DNA from: an uncultured bacterium
Lineage (GTDB): Bacteria > Bacillota > Clostridia > Lachnospirales > Lachnospiraceae
Assembly (NCBI GenBank): GCA_947073545.1
Contig: CAMTMP010000019.1
Location: forward strand, 1-64,000
Direction: 5' to 3'
Length of the DNA stretch: 64,000 nt
Below the pieces are notes generated by a model. That model saw only the letters and a program-made list of their open reading frames with translations, was not told the origin of the DNA and did not search any database. Below are positions 7,175 through 15,234 of the stretch, one piece after another. Numbering within the stretch: the stretch's first letter is position 1; each line of letters starts with the position of its first letter. Both the position numbers and the translations under genes were made by a program.

Positions 7175-8779
7175 TTGCTCAGTACAATTACATCGGGAGC
7201 CGTTTACGGGGTTTACAGCCATTTGATTCAGGTGGAGGTGGACATATCTCAGGGACTACCCTGCTTTCAGATCGTGGGACTGCCCGGATCTGAGGTGCGG
7301 GAGGCGAGAGAACGGGTGAAGGTGGCACTCAAGAATGCGGGCGTCAAGCTGCCGCCCATGTGTATCAATGTCAATCTCTCTCCAGCGGATCTGCCAAAAA
7401 ACGGCACTATGTTTGATCTCCCCGTGGCGGTGGGCGTTATGATTGCGCTTGGGAAACTAAAGCAGGAATCCGTGGAGGGGACGCTTCTTTTGGGGGAGCT
7501 TGGTCTTTCGGGAGAGCTGAAGCCCGTCCGGGGCGTGCTGCCGATCGCGAGGGAAGGCGCAAAAAAAGGCGTCAGAAGGTGCATCGTGCCTGCGGGAAAC
7601 GCGTGGGAGGGGGCGCTGATCAGTGAGATGGAGAGTGTCGGTGTGAGGAACGTGAAGGAGGCCGTGGCGCTGCTTGCGGGGGAGGAGGTACTTTCGCCGA
7701 TGTCCGGCGGGGAACTGCCTGTATGCGGGGCCGGAAATCATTCCGGGGAAGCGTTTGTTCCGGCGGCTGCCGCGGCTGGCTGCACCACAGCTTCGATCGA
7801 GGAGGTACAAAGGGAAGAACGGCTCGACTTTGCCCAGATAAACGGCCAGCAGGCGCTAAAGCGGGCGGCGGAGGTGGCGGCTGCCGGGTTTCACAATCTG
7901 CTTGTCATAGGCGCGCCCGGTTCCGGCAAAACCATGCTGGCCAGACGGATTCCCTCAATTCTGCCGCCCCTCACCGGAGAAGAGAGTCTGGAGGTGTCCG
8001 CGATCTACAGTATATGCGGCCTGTTACAGTCTGTCGGTTCCCTGCGGAGCACAAGACCTTTTTTAAATCCCCATCACACCATAACGGGGCAGGCTCTTGC
8101 GGGCGGCGGGCGGATTCCCAAGCCGGGTGTGATCAGCCTCGCCCATCGAGGCGTGCTCTTCTTAGACGAGCTGCCGGAGTTTAAGCGGGACACCCTTGAT
8201 ATTTTAAGACAACCGCTGGAGGACAAGCGGGTGCAGATCGCCAGAAGCAGCGGCTCCTATGTCTATCCTGCGGATTTTATGCTGGTGGGGGCGATGAATC
8301 CCTGCCCCTGCGGGTTTTACCCGGACAGGGAGCGGTGCCGCTGTACGCCCTTTGAAGTGAAACGGTATTTAAGCCGGGTATCCGGGCCGATTCTGGACCG
8401 CATGGATATCTGTGTGGAGGCGATGCCCATGGCCTTTACGGATATGACTTCCGGCAGGGCGCAGGAGAGCAGCGCACAGATCAGGGAGCGGGTGATGGCT
8501 GCCAGAAAAAGGCAGGAGGAGAGGTTTGCCGGGACGGAGCTGCATTTTAATGCGGATATGGGAGCGGGGGACGTAGAACGCTGCTGCGTTTTGGGGGAGG
8601 CGGAGCTTAAGTATATGGAGCGGATGTTTACCGCGCTTCAGCTTTCCGCCAGAGCCTACCACCGGATTTTGAAGGTGGCCAGAACCATTGCGGATCTGGA
8701 CGGCAGCGACCGGATCGGGGAGATGCATCTGGCGGAGGCCATCTGCTACCGGCAGTCCGACCGCAAGTACTGGAGTTGA
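7175..8779 (+). CDS. comM: ComM/YifB-family Mg-chelatase-like AAA+ ATPase
   Basis: The 534-residue protein has the ComM/YifB layout. An N-terminal Lon-protease-like S5 fold comes first (SGAVYGVYSHLIQVEVD, then LPKNGTMFDLPVAVGV). A Mg-chelatase-type AAA+ core follows, with Walker A GAPGSGKTM near residues 246-254 and FLDELPEF as Walker B. The C-terminal Mg-chelatase domain ends with RAYHRILKVARTIADLDGS. In Gram-negative bacteria ComM is a helicase promoting branch migration during natural transformation. The start is TTG at 7175, chosen because AAGGAGG lies 8 bases upstream; the nearby GTG at 7171 is out of frame. It precedes dprA, also a transformation gene, in one transcript. Confidence 0.92.
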   Translation: MLSTITSGAVYGVYSHLIQVEVDISQGLPCFQIVGLPGSEVREARERVKVALKNAGVKLPPMCINVNLSPADLPKNGTMFDLPVAVGVMIALGKLKQESVEGTLLLGELGLSGELKPVRGVLPIAREGAKKGVRRCIVPAGNAWEGALISEMESVGVRNVKEAVALLAGEEVLSPMSGGELPVCGAGNHSGEAFVPAAAAAGCTTASIEEVQREERLDFAQINGQQALKRAAEVAAAGFHNLLVIGAPGSGKTMLARRIPSILPPLTGEESLEVSAIYSICGLLQSVGSLRSTRPFLNPHHTITGQALAGGGRIPKPGVISLAHRGVLFLDELPEFKRDTLDILRQPLEDKRVQIARSSGSYVYPADFMLVGAMNPCPCGFYPDRERCRCTPFEVKRYLSRVSGPILDRMDICVEAMPMAFTDMTSGRAQESSAQIRERVMAARKRQEERFAGTELHFNADMGAGDVERCCVLGEAELKYMERMFTALQLSARAYHRILKVARTIADLDGSDRIGEMHLAEAICYRQSDRKYWS

Positions 8780-8904
8780 GGAGTATGCGAGTGAAGGAAA
8801 AGCAGTGTGAACATCAGATAAGAGTGAGAAAGGAAGAAAGTGAGCCAGTAAGGGAAAGTAAGAATGATAGTAAGGAAGAGAGAGAAAGCAAGGAGGGCGT
8901 GAGG

Positions 8905-10095
8905 TTGACAGAATCAGGAAAGACAGAAACACAAAAAGCGTACATTCACTGGCTGTATCAGGCGGCGGGTTTGGGGTGCAGAGGCTTTCTGCGCTCTCTG
9001 TCGTCACTTGGGACGCCCGGCGAAATCTACCGGCTGGCCGTGTCGGGCGCGCTGTCCGAGAAGCTGTCGGAGCGGTATCAGAAAAAAGCGGCGCAGATTT
9101 CGGAGTTTACCAGAGGCTATGACGTGGAGGGCGCATACGGGTGTATGAGGGAGCGGGGGATTTTTCTGGTGACGGAGGAGGAAGAGCAGTTCCCTAAACG
9201 GCTGAGCCGGATTCCGGACAAGCCCTACGCACTTTACTGTGTGGGAAAGCTCCCGCAGGAACAAAAAAAGGCGGTGGCGGTGATCGGCACAAGGGACTGC
9301 AGCGGGTACGGCAGATTCATGGCGGAGCAGTTCGGGGCAGCCTTTGCCAAGGCGGGCGTACAGGTGATCAGCGGCATGGCCAGAGGGATCGACGGCATCG
9401 GACAGTCCGCCGCGCTCAGTGAGGGCGGCTATTCGCTGGGCGTTTTGGGATGCGGCGTGGATATCTGCTATCCCCGGGAAAACCGGGCGCTGTATGAAAC
9501 GCTGCTTACAAAGGGAGGTGTCTGTTCCGAATATCCGCCGGGAACGGCGCCGAGAGCGGTTCTCTTTCCGCCGAGAAACCGCATTATCAGCGGTCTTTGC
9601 GATGCGGTGCTTGTCGTGGAGGCGAGAGAGAGGAGCGGCACACTCATTACGGTGGATATGGCCCTCGAGCAGGGACGGGAAGTTTACGCGCTGCCGGGCC
9701 GCGCGACCGACCCGTTAAGCTGCGGATGTAACGGTCTGATCCGTCAGGGCGCGGGACTTGTGTCCTCGCCGGAGGAGGTGCTGGCGGAGCTTTTCGGAGA
9801 CGGAGGCGCGTTGAAAGGGAACGCCATACCGAAAGGAAATGGCGCATCGCTGAGGAGCGGACGGGCCAAACAGACGCAGGGGAAACTGATCTTTCTGGAA
9901 GGGGTGCAGGGGGAATTGCTGGAAATTTTGGATTTTAGTCCCCTTCCGGTGCAGGAGCTGCAGGGCAGATATGAGAGAAAATATGGAAAAACCGTCGCGC
10001 TGCCGGTTTTGTTCAAAGAGCTTCTTGAGCTGTGCGCAGCCGACTATGCGGGGCAGGTGGGCGGCGGGTATTTTATGAGGGTTTTAAAAACGTAA
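8905..10095 (+). CDS. dprA: DNA-processing protein DprA
   Basis: DprA binds incoming single-stranded DNA and loads RecA during transformation. The Rossmann-like domain is clear: VAVIGTRDCSGYGRFMAE, then VISGMARGIDGIGQSAAL, LGVLGCGVDICYPREN, PPRNRIISGL and ERSGTLITVDMALEQGR. A C-terminal winged-helix-like region follows a variable linker. The frame is open back to a TTG at 8776 overlapping the comM stop, but those 43 codons are purine-rich and encode only charged residues. I prefer TTG 8905, 8 bases after AGGAGG (8891-8896), because the protein then begins close to the normal DprA N-terminus; GTG 8899 is an alternative. Confidence 0.9.
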   Translation: MTESGKTETQKAYIHWLYQAAGLGCRGFLRSLSSLGTPGEIYRLAVSGALSEKLSERYQKKAAQISEFTRGYDVEGAYGCMRERGIFLVTEEEEQFPKRLSRIPDKPYALYCVGKLPQEQKKAVAVIGTRDCSGYGRFMAEQFGAAFAKAGVQVISGMARGIDGIGQSAALSEGGYSLGVLGCGVDICYPRENRALYETLLTKGGVCSEYPPGTAPRAVLFPPRNRIISGLCDAVLVVEARERSGTLITVDMALEQGREVYALPGRATDPLSCGCNGLIRQGAGLVSSPEEVLAELFGDGGALKGNAIPKGNGASLRSGRAKQTQGKLIFLEGVQGELLEILDFSPLPVQELQGRYERKYGKTVALPVLFKELLELCAADYAGQVGGGYFMRVLKT

Positions 10096-10137
10096 AAGAG
10101 TACAATTAACAAACAAAATAGGAAGTAGGAAAATCCC

Positions 10138-10166
10138 TTGACCGTATGTTGTGCTTTACATATAAT
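10138..10166 (+). promoter_or_regulatory. Strong sigma-A promoter before a small gene
   Basis: TTGACC (10138-10143) and TATAAT (10161-10166) are separated by 17 bp. It lies just after dprA and 43 bp before the small gene at 10209. Confidence 0.8.
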
Positions 10167-10208
10167 CATCATAAAGGCAGGATATCCGAAGGGAGGGAGC
10201 GAAGCAGA

Positions 10209-10376
10209 ATGGAGGAAACCATGGGAATGACAGACAATCAATACAAGGATTTTGTGGAAGCGATGAAAGAGGATCTCGAGGAGCTGAACGAGTACAAGGA
10301 AGCCGGGGAAGAGGAAAGATATGTAAAAAAATATAGCAGGATTATGGAAAGACTGGAAAAATCACTGAATAGATAA
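10209..10376 (+). CDS. Small conserved-looking helical protein
   Basis: This gene encodes about 55 residues, almost all charged or helix-forming (MTDNQYKDFVEAMKED, then repeated Glu/Lys heptads), with no membrane segment. It has its own strong promoter and probably a weak terminator, so it appears to be monocistronic. The start is uncertain. ATG 10209 follows GGGAGGGAG at about 10 bases; ATG 10221 follows a GGAGG at 5 bases; ATG 10227 is also in frame. I do not recognise the family and assign no function. Confidence 0.65.
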   Translation: MEETMGMTDNQYKDFVEAMKEDLEELNEYKEAGEEERYVKKYSRIMERLEKSLNR

Positions 10377-10381
10377 GTAAA

Positions 10382-10412
10382 AGGCAGGCGGGAACGAAAC
10401 TGTCTGTTTTTG
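10382..10412 (+). terminator. Weak intrinsic terminator candidate
   Basis: AGGCAG and CTGTCT (one G-T pair) are separated by a 12-base loop and followed by GTTTTT. The stem is short, so this is tentative. The rest of 10377-10500 shows nothing else I can support. Confidence 0.4.
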
Positions 10413-10502
10413 CGACTTTTTAGCGTTTTGTATGTATCAGACGCGGCAGGGAAGCAGAAGGCTGAACGGTTACGTTTTCCGGTCTGGGATGTCAATTTAT
10501 CC

Positions 10503-10531
10503 TTGCAACTGTTTGCGATTTGGTGTATAGT
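10503..10531 (+). promoter_or_regulatory. Sigma-A-type promoter of topA
   Basis: TTGCAA (10503-10508) and TATAGT (10526-10531) have a 17-bp spacer. The start of topA is about 50 bp downstream. Confidence 0.75.
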
Positions 10532-10584
10532 GTTGCACGTTGGACGGAGTCTAACCGTAGAATGACACAGACAGGGGAAAGGCT

Positions 10585-12672
10585 ATGGCGAAATATCTTG
10601 TAATTGTGGAGTCACCGGCGAAGGTGAAGACCATCAAAAAATTTTTGGGCGCGAACTATGAGGTGGCGGCCAGTCAGGGACATGTGAGGGATCTTCCCAG
10701 AAGCGTTCTCGGAATCGACGTGGAGAACGACTTTGAACCAAAGTACATCACGATCAGGGGAAAGGGCGACATACTGGCGAATCTGCGCAAGGAAGTGAAG
10801 AAGGCGGAGAAAGTCTATCTGGCAACCGACCCGGACCGCGAGGGAGAGGCCATTTCATGGCATCTGTTTTTTGCTTTAAAACTGGAAAATAAGAAGGTGT
10901 ACCGCATTACTTTTAACGAGATTACCAAGACGGCGGTGAAAGAATCCTTAAAAAATGCCAGAGAGATCAATATGGATCTGGTGGACGCCCAGCAGGCCAG
11001 AAGGTGTTTGGACCGCATGGTGGGCTATAAAATATCACCTGTTCTTTGGGCGAAAGTGAAGCGCGGGCTTTCCGCGGGCCGCGTGCAGTCGGTGGCGCTC
11101 CGGATTATCTGTGACAGGGAGGAGGAGATTAACGCCTTTATCCCGGAGGAATACTGGACGCTGGATGCGAGCCTTAAGGTAGAGGGAGAGAAAAATCCGC
11201 TGACCGCGAAATATTACGGCACGAAAACGGAGAAACGCACCATCGCTTCAGCGCAGGAGATGGAGCAGTTAAAGAAGGAGCTGTCCGACGCGGTCTATCA
11301 GGTGAGCTCCGTAAAGACCGGAGAACGGATTAAGAAGGCGCCGCTGCCCTTTACGACCTCCACGCTCCAGCAGGAGGCCAGCAAGGTGCTTAACTTTTCC
11401 ACGCAGAAGACCATGCGTCTGGCGCAGCAGCTCTATGAAGGTGTGGAGATCAAAGGAAGCGGCACCACGGGTATCATCACCTATCTGCGTACCGACTCCA
11501 CCAGAATATCCGAGGAGGCCGAGAATGCGGCCAGAGCTTATATAACAGAAAAATACGGCGAGGAGTATGCGGCGGCCCTGGAGCAGGAGAAAAAATCGGA
11601 CAAAAAGATTCAGGACGCCCACGAGGCGATCCGCCCTACGGATATCGGCAGACTTCCGTTAGAAATCAAAGAATCGCTTTCCAGAGACCAGTTTCGTCTC
11701 TACCAGTTGATATGGAAACGGTTTGCGGCCAGCCGGATGGCGGCGGCTAAGTATGAGACCACCTCCGTGAAGATTGACGCCGGGGAGCACCGCTTTACCG
11801 TGGCGGCGTCGAAAGTAAAATTTGACGGTTTTATGAGCGTCTACACGCAGGAAGAGGATAAAGAAGAGAGCAATACCCTGCTCAGGGGTATTTCGGAAGA
11901 TACGAAGCTTACGCTCAAGTCGCTGGAGGAGAAACAGCATTTCACCCAGCCTGCCCCGCATTATACGGAGGCTTCCCTCGTGCGCGCCATGGAGGAGCTG
12001 GGCATCGGCAGACCGAGCACCTATGCGCCCACCATTACGACGATACTGGCCAGACGTTACATCGCGAAGGAGAATAAAAACCTCTATGTGACGGAGCTGG
12101 GCGAGGTGGTCAACAATATGATGAAGGACGCCTTCCCCTCGATCGTGGACGTAAATTTCACCGCCACCATGGAGGCGCTTTTAGACGGCGTGGAAGAAGG
12201 AAGCGTCAAATGGAAGACCGTGGTGAAGAATTTCTATCCCGATTTGCAGGAGGCTGTGGAGAAGGCGGAGAAAGAGCTGGAAGAGGTGGAGATCGCAGAC
12301 GAATTGTCTGACGAATTTTGCGAGCTGTGCGGCAGGCAGATGGTGATCAAGTACGGGCCGCACGGCAGATTTCTGGCGTGTCCCGGTTTTCCGGAATGTA
12401 GAAACACAAAGCCTTATTTTGAGAAAATCGGCGTGGCCTGTCCCAAATGCGGCAAGGATATCGTCCTGAAAAAGACCAAGAAGGGCCGGAAGTATTACGG
12501 CTGTATTGACAATCCCGACTGCGATTTTATGGTATGGAAAAAGCCGGTGGATGAGAAATGTGACCGCTGCGGTTCCATCATGCTGCACAAGGGGGCGAAG
12601 CTCGTATGTGCCGACGAATCCTGCGGATTTGTCAAGGATATGCCGAAAGAAAAGGCGGAAGCGGGAAACTGA
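10585..12672 (+). CDS. topA: DNA topoisomerase I
   Basis: This type IA topoisomerase (695 residues) relaxes negatively supercoiled DNA. The TOPRIM domain starts with YLVIVESPAKVKTI (catalytic Glu9) and includes DPDREGEAISWH. The active-site tyrosine is Y300 in GIITYLRTDSTRIS. The C-terminus carries zinc-ribbon cysteine sets (CELCGR, CPKCGK, CDRCGS) typical of bacterial TopA. The length is normal for Firmicutes. The start is set by AGGGGAAAGG a few bases upstream. In B. subtilis topA also follows dprA and precedes the codY/fla region; here trmFO, xerC and clpQY, which lie between topA and codY in that species, are missing. Confidence 0.97.
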   Translation: MAKYLVIVESPAKVKTIKKFLGANYEVAASQGHVRDLPRSVLGIDVENDFEPKYITIRGKGDILANLRKEVKKAEKVYLATDPDREGEAISWHLFFALKLENKKVYRITFNEITKTAVKESLKNAREINMDLVDAQQARRCLDRMVGYKISPVLWAKVKRGLSAGRVQSVALRIICDREEEINAFIPEEYWTLDASLKVEGEKNPLTAKYYGTKTEKRTIASAQEMEQLKKELSDAVYQVSSVKTGERIKKAPLPFTTSTLQQEASKVLNFSTQKTMRLAQQLYEGVEIKGSGTTGIITYLRTDSTRISEEAENAARAYITEKYGEEYAAALEQEKKSDKKIQDAHEAIRPTDIGRLPLEIKESLSRDQFRLYQLIWKRFAASRMAAAKYETTSVKIDAGEHRFTVAASKVKFDGFMSVYTQEEDKEESNTLLRGISEDTKLTLKSLEEKQHFTQPAPHYTEASLVRAMEELGIGRPSTYAPTITTILARRYIAKENKNLYVTELGEVVNNMMKDAFPSIVDVNFTATMEALLDGVEEGSVKWKTVVKNFYPDLQEAVEKAEKELEEVEIADELSDEFCELCGRQMVIKYGPHGRFLACPGFPECRNTKPYFEKIGVACPKCGKDIVLKKTKKGRKYYGCIDNPDCDFMVWKKPVDEKCDRCGSIMLHKGAKLVCADESCGFVKDMPKEKAEAGN

Positions 12673-12754
12673 GCAGAAGAGAGATGAGAATTGCGAATAT
12701 TTGAAATTTAAATATAATTTGTGCGAATTGCAGAAGAATTGTACCGAAAACGCA

Positions 12755-12783
12755 TTGAAATTATCTGAATATTGTGATAAAAT
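12755..12783 (+). promoter_or_regulatory. Sigma-A-type promoter of codY
   Basis: TTGAAA (12755-12760) and TAAAAT (12778-12783) are separated by 17 bp in an AT-rich leader between topA and codY. Confidence 0.75.
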
Positions 12784-12829
12784 CTATGTATTACATGCGG
12801 ACCGGCCACAGGGAGCGAGAGGTATATAC

Positions 12830-13615
12830 ATGAGCAGCGTGCAATTATTAGATAAGACCAGAAAGATCGGTAAACTTTTACACAATAACAATTCCGGCAA
12901 GGTAGTGTTTAACGATATCTGTGATGTGCTGAAGGAGATTCTGGTCTCCAATGTGCTGGTTGTGAGCAGGAAGGGCAAGGTGCTGGGCATCGGGGACATG
13001 GCGACGGTGGAATCCATTACGGAGCTGATCGTGGATCATGTGGGTGGCTTTATTGATCCTATGCTGAATGAAAGGCTTCTGGGGGTGCTCTCGACCAAGG
13101 AGAACGTAAATCTGGAGACCCTTGGATTCGAAAGTCCCGGTATCCGGCGGTTCCAAGCGGTGATCGCCCCGATCGAGATATCCGGTGAACGGCTGGGGAC
13201 GCTCTTTCTTTATAAGTGCGACGACCAGTACGATATCGATGATATTATACTGTGCGAGTACGGCACCACGGTGGTAGGCCTTGAGATGCTGCGGGCGGTC
13301 AGCGAGGAGAATGCGGAGGAAAACCGCAAGGTGGCCGTGGTGAAGTCGGCGATTTCGACGCTCTCCTTTTCGGAGATGGAGGCCATCACCCACATTTTTG
13401 ACGAGCTGGGCGGCATGGAAGGTATTCTGGTGGCCAGCAAGATCGCGGATAAGGTGGGAATTACACGCTCGGTGATTGTGAACGCTCTGCGCAAATTCGA
13501 GAGCGCGGGTGTGATCGAATCCAGATCGTCGGGGATGAAGGGCACTTACATCAAAGTGCTTAACGACGTGGTGTTTGATGAAGTGGAAAAATTAAAAGAA
13601 CAGGGAAGATTTTAA
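12830..13615 (+). CDS. codY: GTP- and branched-chain-amino-acid-sensing repressor CodY
   Basis: CodY is a global transcription regulator that represses stationary-phase genes when GTP and branched-chain amino acids are plentiful. The 261-residue protein has an N-terminal GAF domain (MSSVQLLDKTRKIGKLLHNN onward) and a C-terminal winged helix whose recognition helix, GITRSVIVNALRKFESAGVI, is nearly identical to the family consensus. The start is ATG 12830; the frame is open further upstream into topA, but only this start gives the normal N-terminus. It lies immediately upstream of the flagellar operon, as in B. subtilis, where CodY is known to repress fla/che. Confidence 0.97.
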   Translation: MSSVQLLDKTRKIGKLLHNNNSGKVVFNDICDVLKEILVSNVLVVSRKGKVLGIGDMATVESITELIVDHVGGFIDPMLNERLLGVLSTKENVNLETLGFESPGIRRFQAVIAPIEISGERLGTLFLYKCDDQYDIDDIILCEYGTTVVGLEMLRAVSEENAEENRKVAVVKSAISTLSFSEMEAITHIFDELGGMEGILVASKIADKVGITRSVIVNALRKFESAGVIESRSSGMKGTYIKVLNDVVFDEVEKLKEQGRF

Positions 13616-13645
13616 ACAGTAAGGACTGTTAGAAATAACTGGCAG

Positions 13646-13692
13646 AAGGATCTGCAAAAAGCGCTGATTTTACGCGCCGCAGATCCTTTTTT
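13646..13692 (+). terminator. Intrinsic terminator after codY
   Basis: GGATCTGC and GCAGATCC form a perfect 8-bp stem around a GC-rich loop, followed by TTTTTT. It separates codY from the flagellar promoter. Confidence 0.85.
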
Positions 13693-13737
13693 GCCGTTTT
13701 GCAGGGACACTAATTTGTGAAAATCAATCGAAAAACC

Positions 13738-13765
13738 TTGTAATTTTTTATAATTTATTTATAAT
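13738..13765 (+). promoter_or_regulatory. Sigma-A-type promoter of the fla/che operon
   Basis: TTGTAA (13738-13743) and a perfect TATAAT (13760-13765) have a 16-bp AT-only spacer. No sigma-28 site was seen here, which fits housekeeping-sigma control of the early operon. An imperfect CodY-box-like sequence lies just upstream at 13712-13725. Confidence 0.75.
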
Positions 13766-13802
13766 GGAATATGGACTCTATTAATGTGGAAGGAGTATGG
13801 TT

Positions 13803-14201
13803 ATGAGCTCATTGATGGATACGAATATGTTTGATTATGTGAATGTGCTGGATAAGGCGCTGGACGCGTCTGCGCTCAGGCACGAGGCGATTTCCAATAA
13901 CCTTTCAAATGTGGATACACCGAATTACAAGAGGCAGGATGTGAATTTTGAGACGCAGCTTGCCAAGGCTCTGCGTCATTCCCGGTATACATCCATGGAT
14001 GCGAAGGTCGCGGATCTGAAGATGAGACGTCTGGACCCGATTCCCTACAGGGAATATACAGGCTTTTCTTACCGCATAGACGGCAATAACGTGGACCCGG
14101 ACACAGAGGGCGTATATCTGGCGAAAAACCAGATCGTTTATCAGGGGCTTGAACAGAGTGTGTCCCAGGAATTTAAGAATTTGCAGCTAGTGATGAAGTA
14201 A
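13803..14201 (+). CDS. flgB: Flagellar proximal rod protein FlgB
   Basis: FlgB forms part of the proximal rod of the flagellar basal body. The 132-residue protein has the typical rod N-terminus, LDASALRHEAISNNLSNVDTPNYKRQDVNFE (shown as motif; the ANNxANxxTPGYK-like signature is residues about 28-42), and a C-terminal helix ending QEFKNLQLVMK. I set the start at 13803 rather than 13797, because AAGGAG ends one base before 13797 and 7 bases before 13803. It is the first gene of the operon. Confidence 0.96.
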   Translation: MSSLMDTNMFDYVNVLDKALDASALRHEAISNNLSNVDTPNYKRQDVNFETQLAKALRHSRYTSMDAKVADLKMRRLDPIPYREYTGFSYRIDGNNVDPDTEGVYLAKNQIVYQGLEQSVSQEFKNLQLVMK

Positions 14202-14203
14202 CC

Positions 14204-14296
14204 GCACGGGAAGCATTTTAACAGCCCGCGCCATTGGGCGCTTCGCTGAGAAATGTTTGGTTTCGTGTGAGAGAATGCTTACAAGCGGCATTCTTT
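14204..14296. repeat. Intergenic palindromic element between flgB and flgC
   Basis: AAGCATTT and AAATGTTT (one G-T pair) enclose a GCGCC/GGCGC hairpin. A second hairpin, AGAATGC...GCATTCT (14272-14294), shares its arm with the hairpins at 4168 and 26593. It may affect mRNA stability or processing inside the operon; that is inference. Confidence 0.6.
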
Positions 14297-14335
14297 GTAT
14301 GTGTGTGAATATATAGTGTGCAGGAGGTAGAAAGC

Positions 14336-14782
14336 ATGGCTTTGTTTACGGCATTTGACATCAATGCGACGGGTATGACTGCGGAGCGTTTCCGTATGGA
14401 CACGATTTCCCAGAATGTGGCGAACGCGAATACGACGCGGACGGAGGACGGGACACCCTACCGCAGAAAGATCGTGGTGTTTGAGGAGAAAAACTCCCCA
14501 ACGCACTTCCACCAGATCCTGATGAAGGAGCATGAACGTTTTGCGGGCAACGGCGTGAAGGTGACCGGGGTTTATGAGGACACGAAGACAGAGGGGAATA
14601 TGGTTTACGATCCCTCCCATCCGGATGCGGACGAAAACGGTTATGTGATGTACCCCAATGTAAATATTATCACGGAATTTACGAACCTGATCGACGCGTC
14701 CCGCGCTTATCAGGCCAACGGCACCGCTTTTTCCGCCAGCAAGAATATGGCGACTTTGGGTCTTAGTATCCTAAATAACTGA
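14336..14782 (+). CDS. flgC: Flagellar proximal rod protein FlgC
   Basis: FlgC is a rod protein assembled with FlgB through the export apparatus. The 148-residue protein shows the rod/hook N-terminal helix (MTAERFRMDTISQNVANANT) and a C-terminal SRAYQANGTAFSASKNM segment that forms the coiled D0 domain. The start is ATG 14336, 9 bases after GGAGG, rather than the in-frame GTG at 14318 that lies upstream of that ribosome site. Confidence 0.96.
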   Translation: MALFTAFDINATGMTAERFRMDTISQNVANANTTRTEDGTPYRRKIVVFEEKNSPTHFHQILMKEHERFAGNGVKVTGVYEDTKTEGNMVYDPSHPDADENGYVMYPNVNIITEFTNLIDASRAYQANGTAFSASKNMATLGLSILNN

Positions 14783-14861
14783 TCGTGCGGCATATGATAT
14801 AAAGTGACGCATGTTATGAAAATTCACGTTGAAATACGGAGAGTGTTGGAGGGAATCAAAA

Positions 14862-15188
14862 ATGGCATTGAATATTACGGAATTGTACAACGTCTCTTCG
14901 GGTGTGATTCAGGATGCCGCAAAGGCGGCGCCCACGACCCGCATCGAGGATTATAAGGAAAAAGGCTTCGATTCGATGTTACATACCGCGATAGACAATC
15001 TGAATACAACAAACAATTATCTGTCGCAGGCGGAAAACGAGGAGATCAAATGGGCGCTGGGTGAGACGGAGAACACCCATGACCTTACCATTGCTCTGCA
15101 GAAGGCTTCTACGGCATTGCAGTACACGGTGGCGATCAGGGATAAACTCCTGGAAGCGTACAAAGAACTGACCCAGATGCAGGTTTAG
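14862..15188 (+). CDS. fliE: Flagellar hook-basal body protein FliE
   Basis: FliE links the MS-ring to the rod. The 108-residue protein ends with the family signature around EETENTHDLTIALQKASTALQ and the rod-like C-terminus RDKLLEAYKELTQMQV. The start is ATG 14862 behind GGAGGG (14848-14853); the longer frame back to 14829 lacks a ribosome site. The position between flgC and fliF is canonical. Confidence 0.94.
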   Translation: MALNITELYNVSSGVIQDAAKAAPTTRIEDYKEKGFDSMLHTAIDNLNTTNNYLSQAENEEIKWALGETENTHDLTIALQKASTALQYTVAIRDKLLEAYKELTQMQV

Positions 15189-15234
15189 TTCTGTTTAGCG
15201 CATAAAAGGAAACGCCGAAGGAGAACGGATTGCT

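Noticed and set aside
8776..8784. TTG 8776 as the start of dprA
   Set aside because: It lacks a good ribosome site and adds 43 charged residues absent from DprA proteins; TTG 8905 has AGGAGG at the correct distance. The longer form is not fully excluded.
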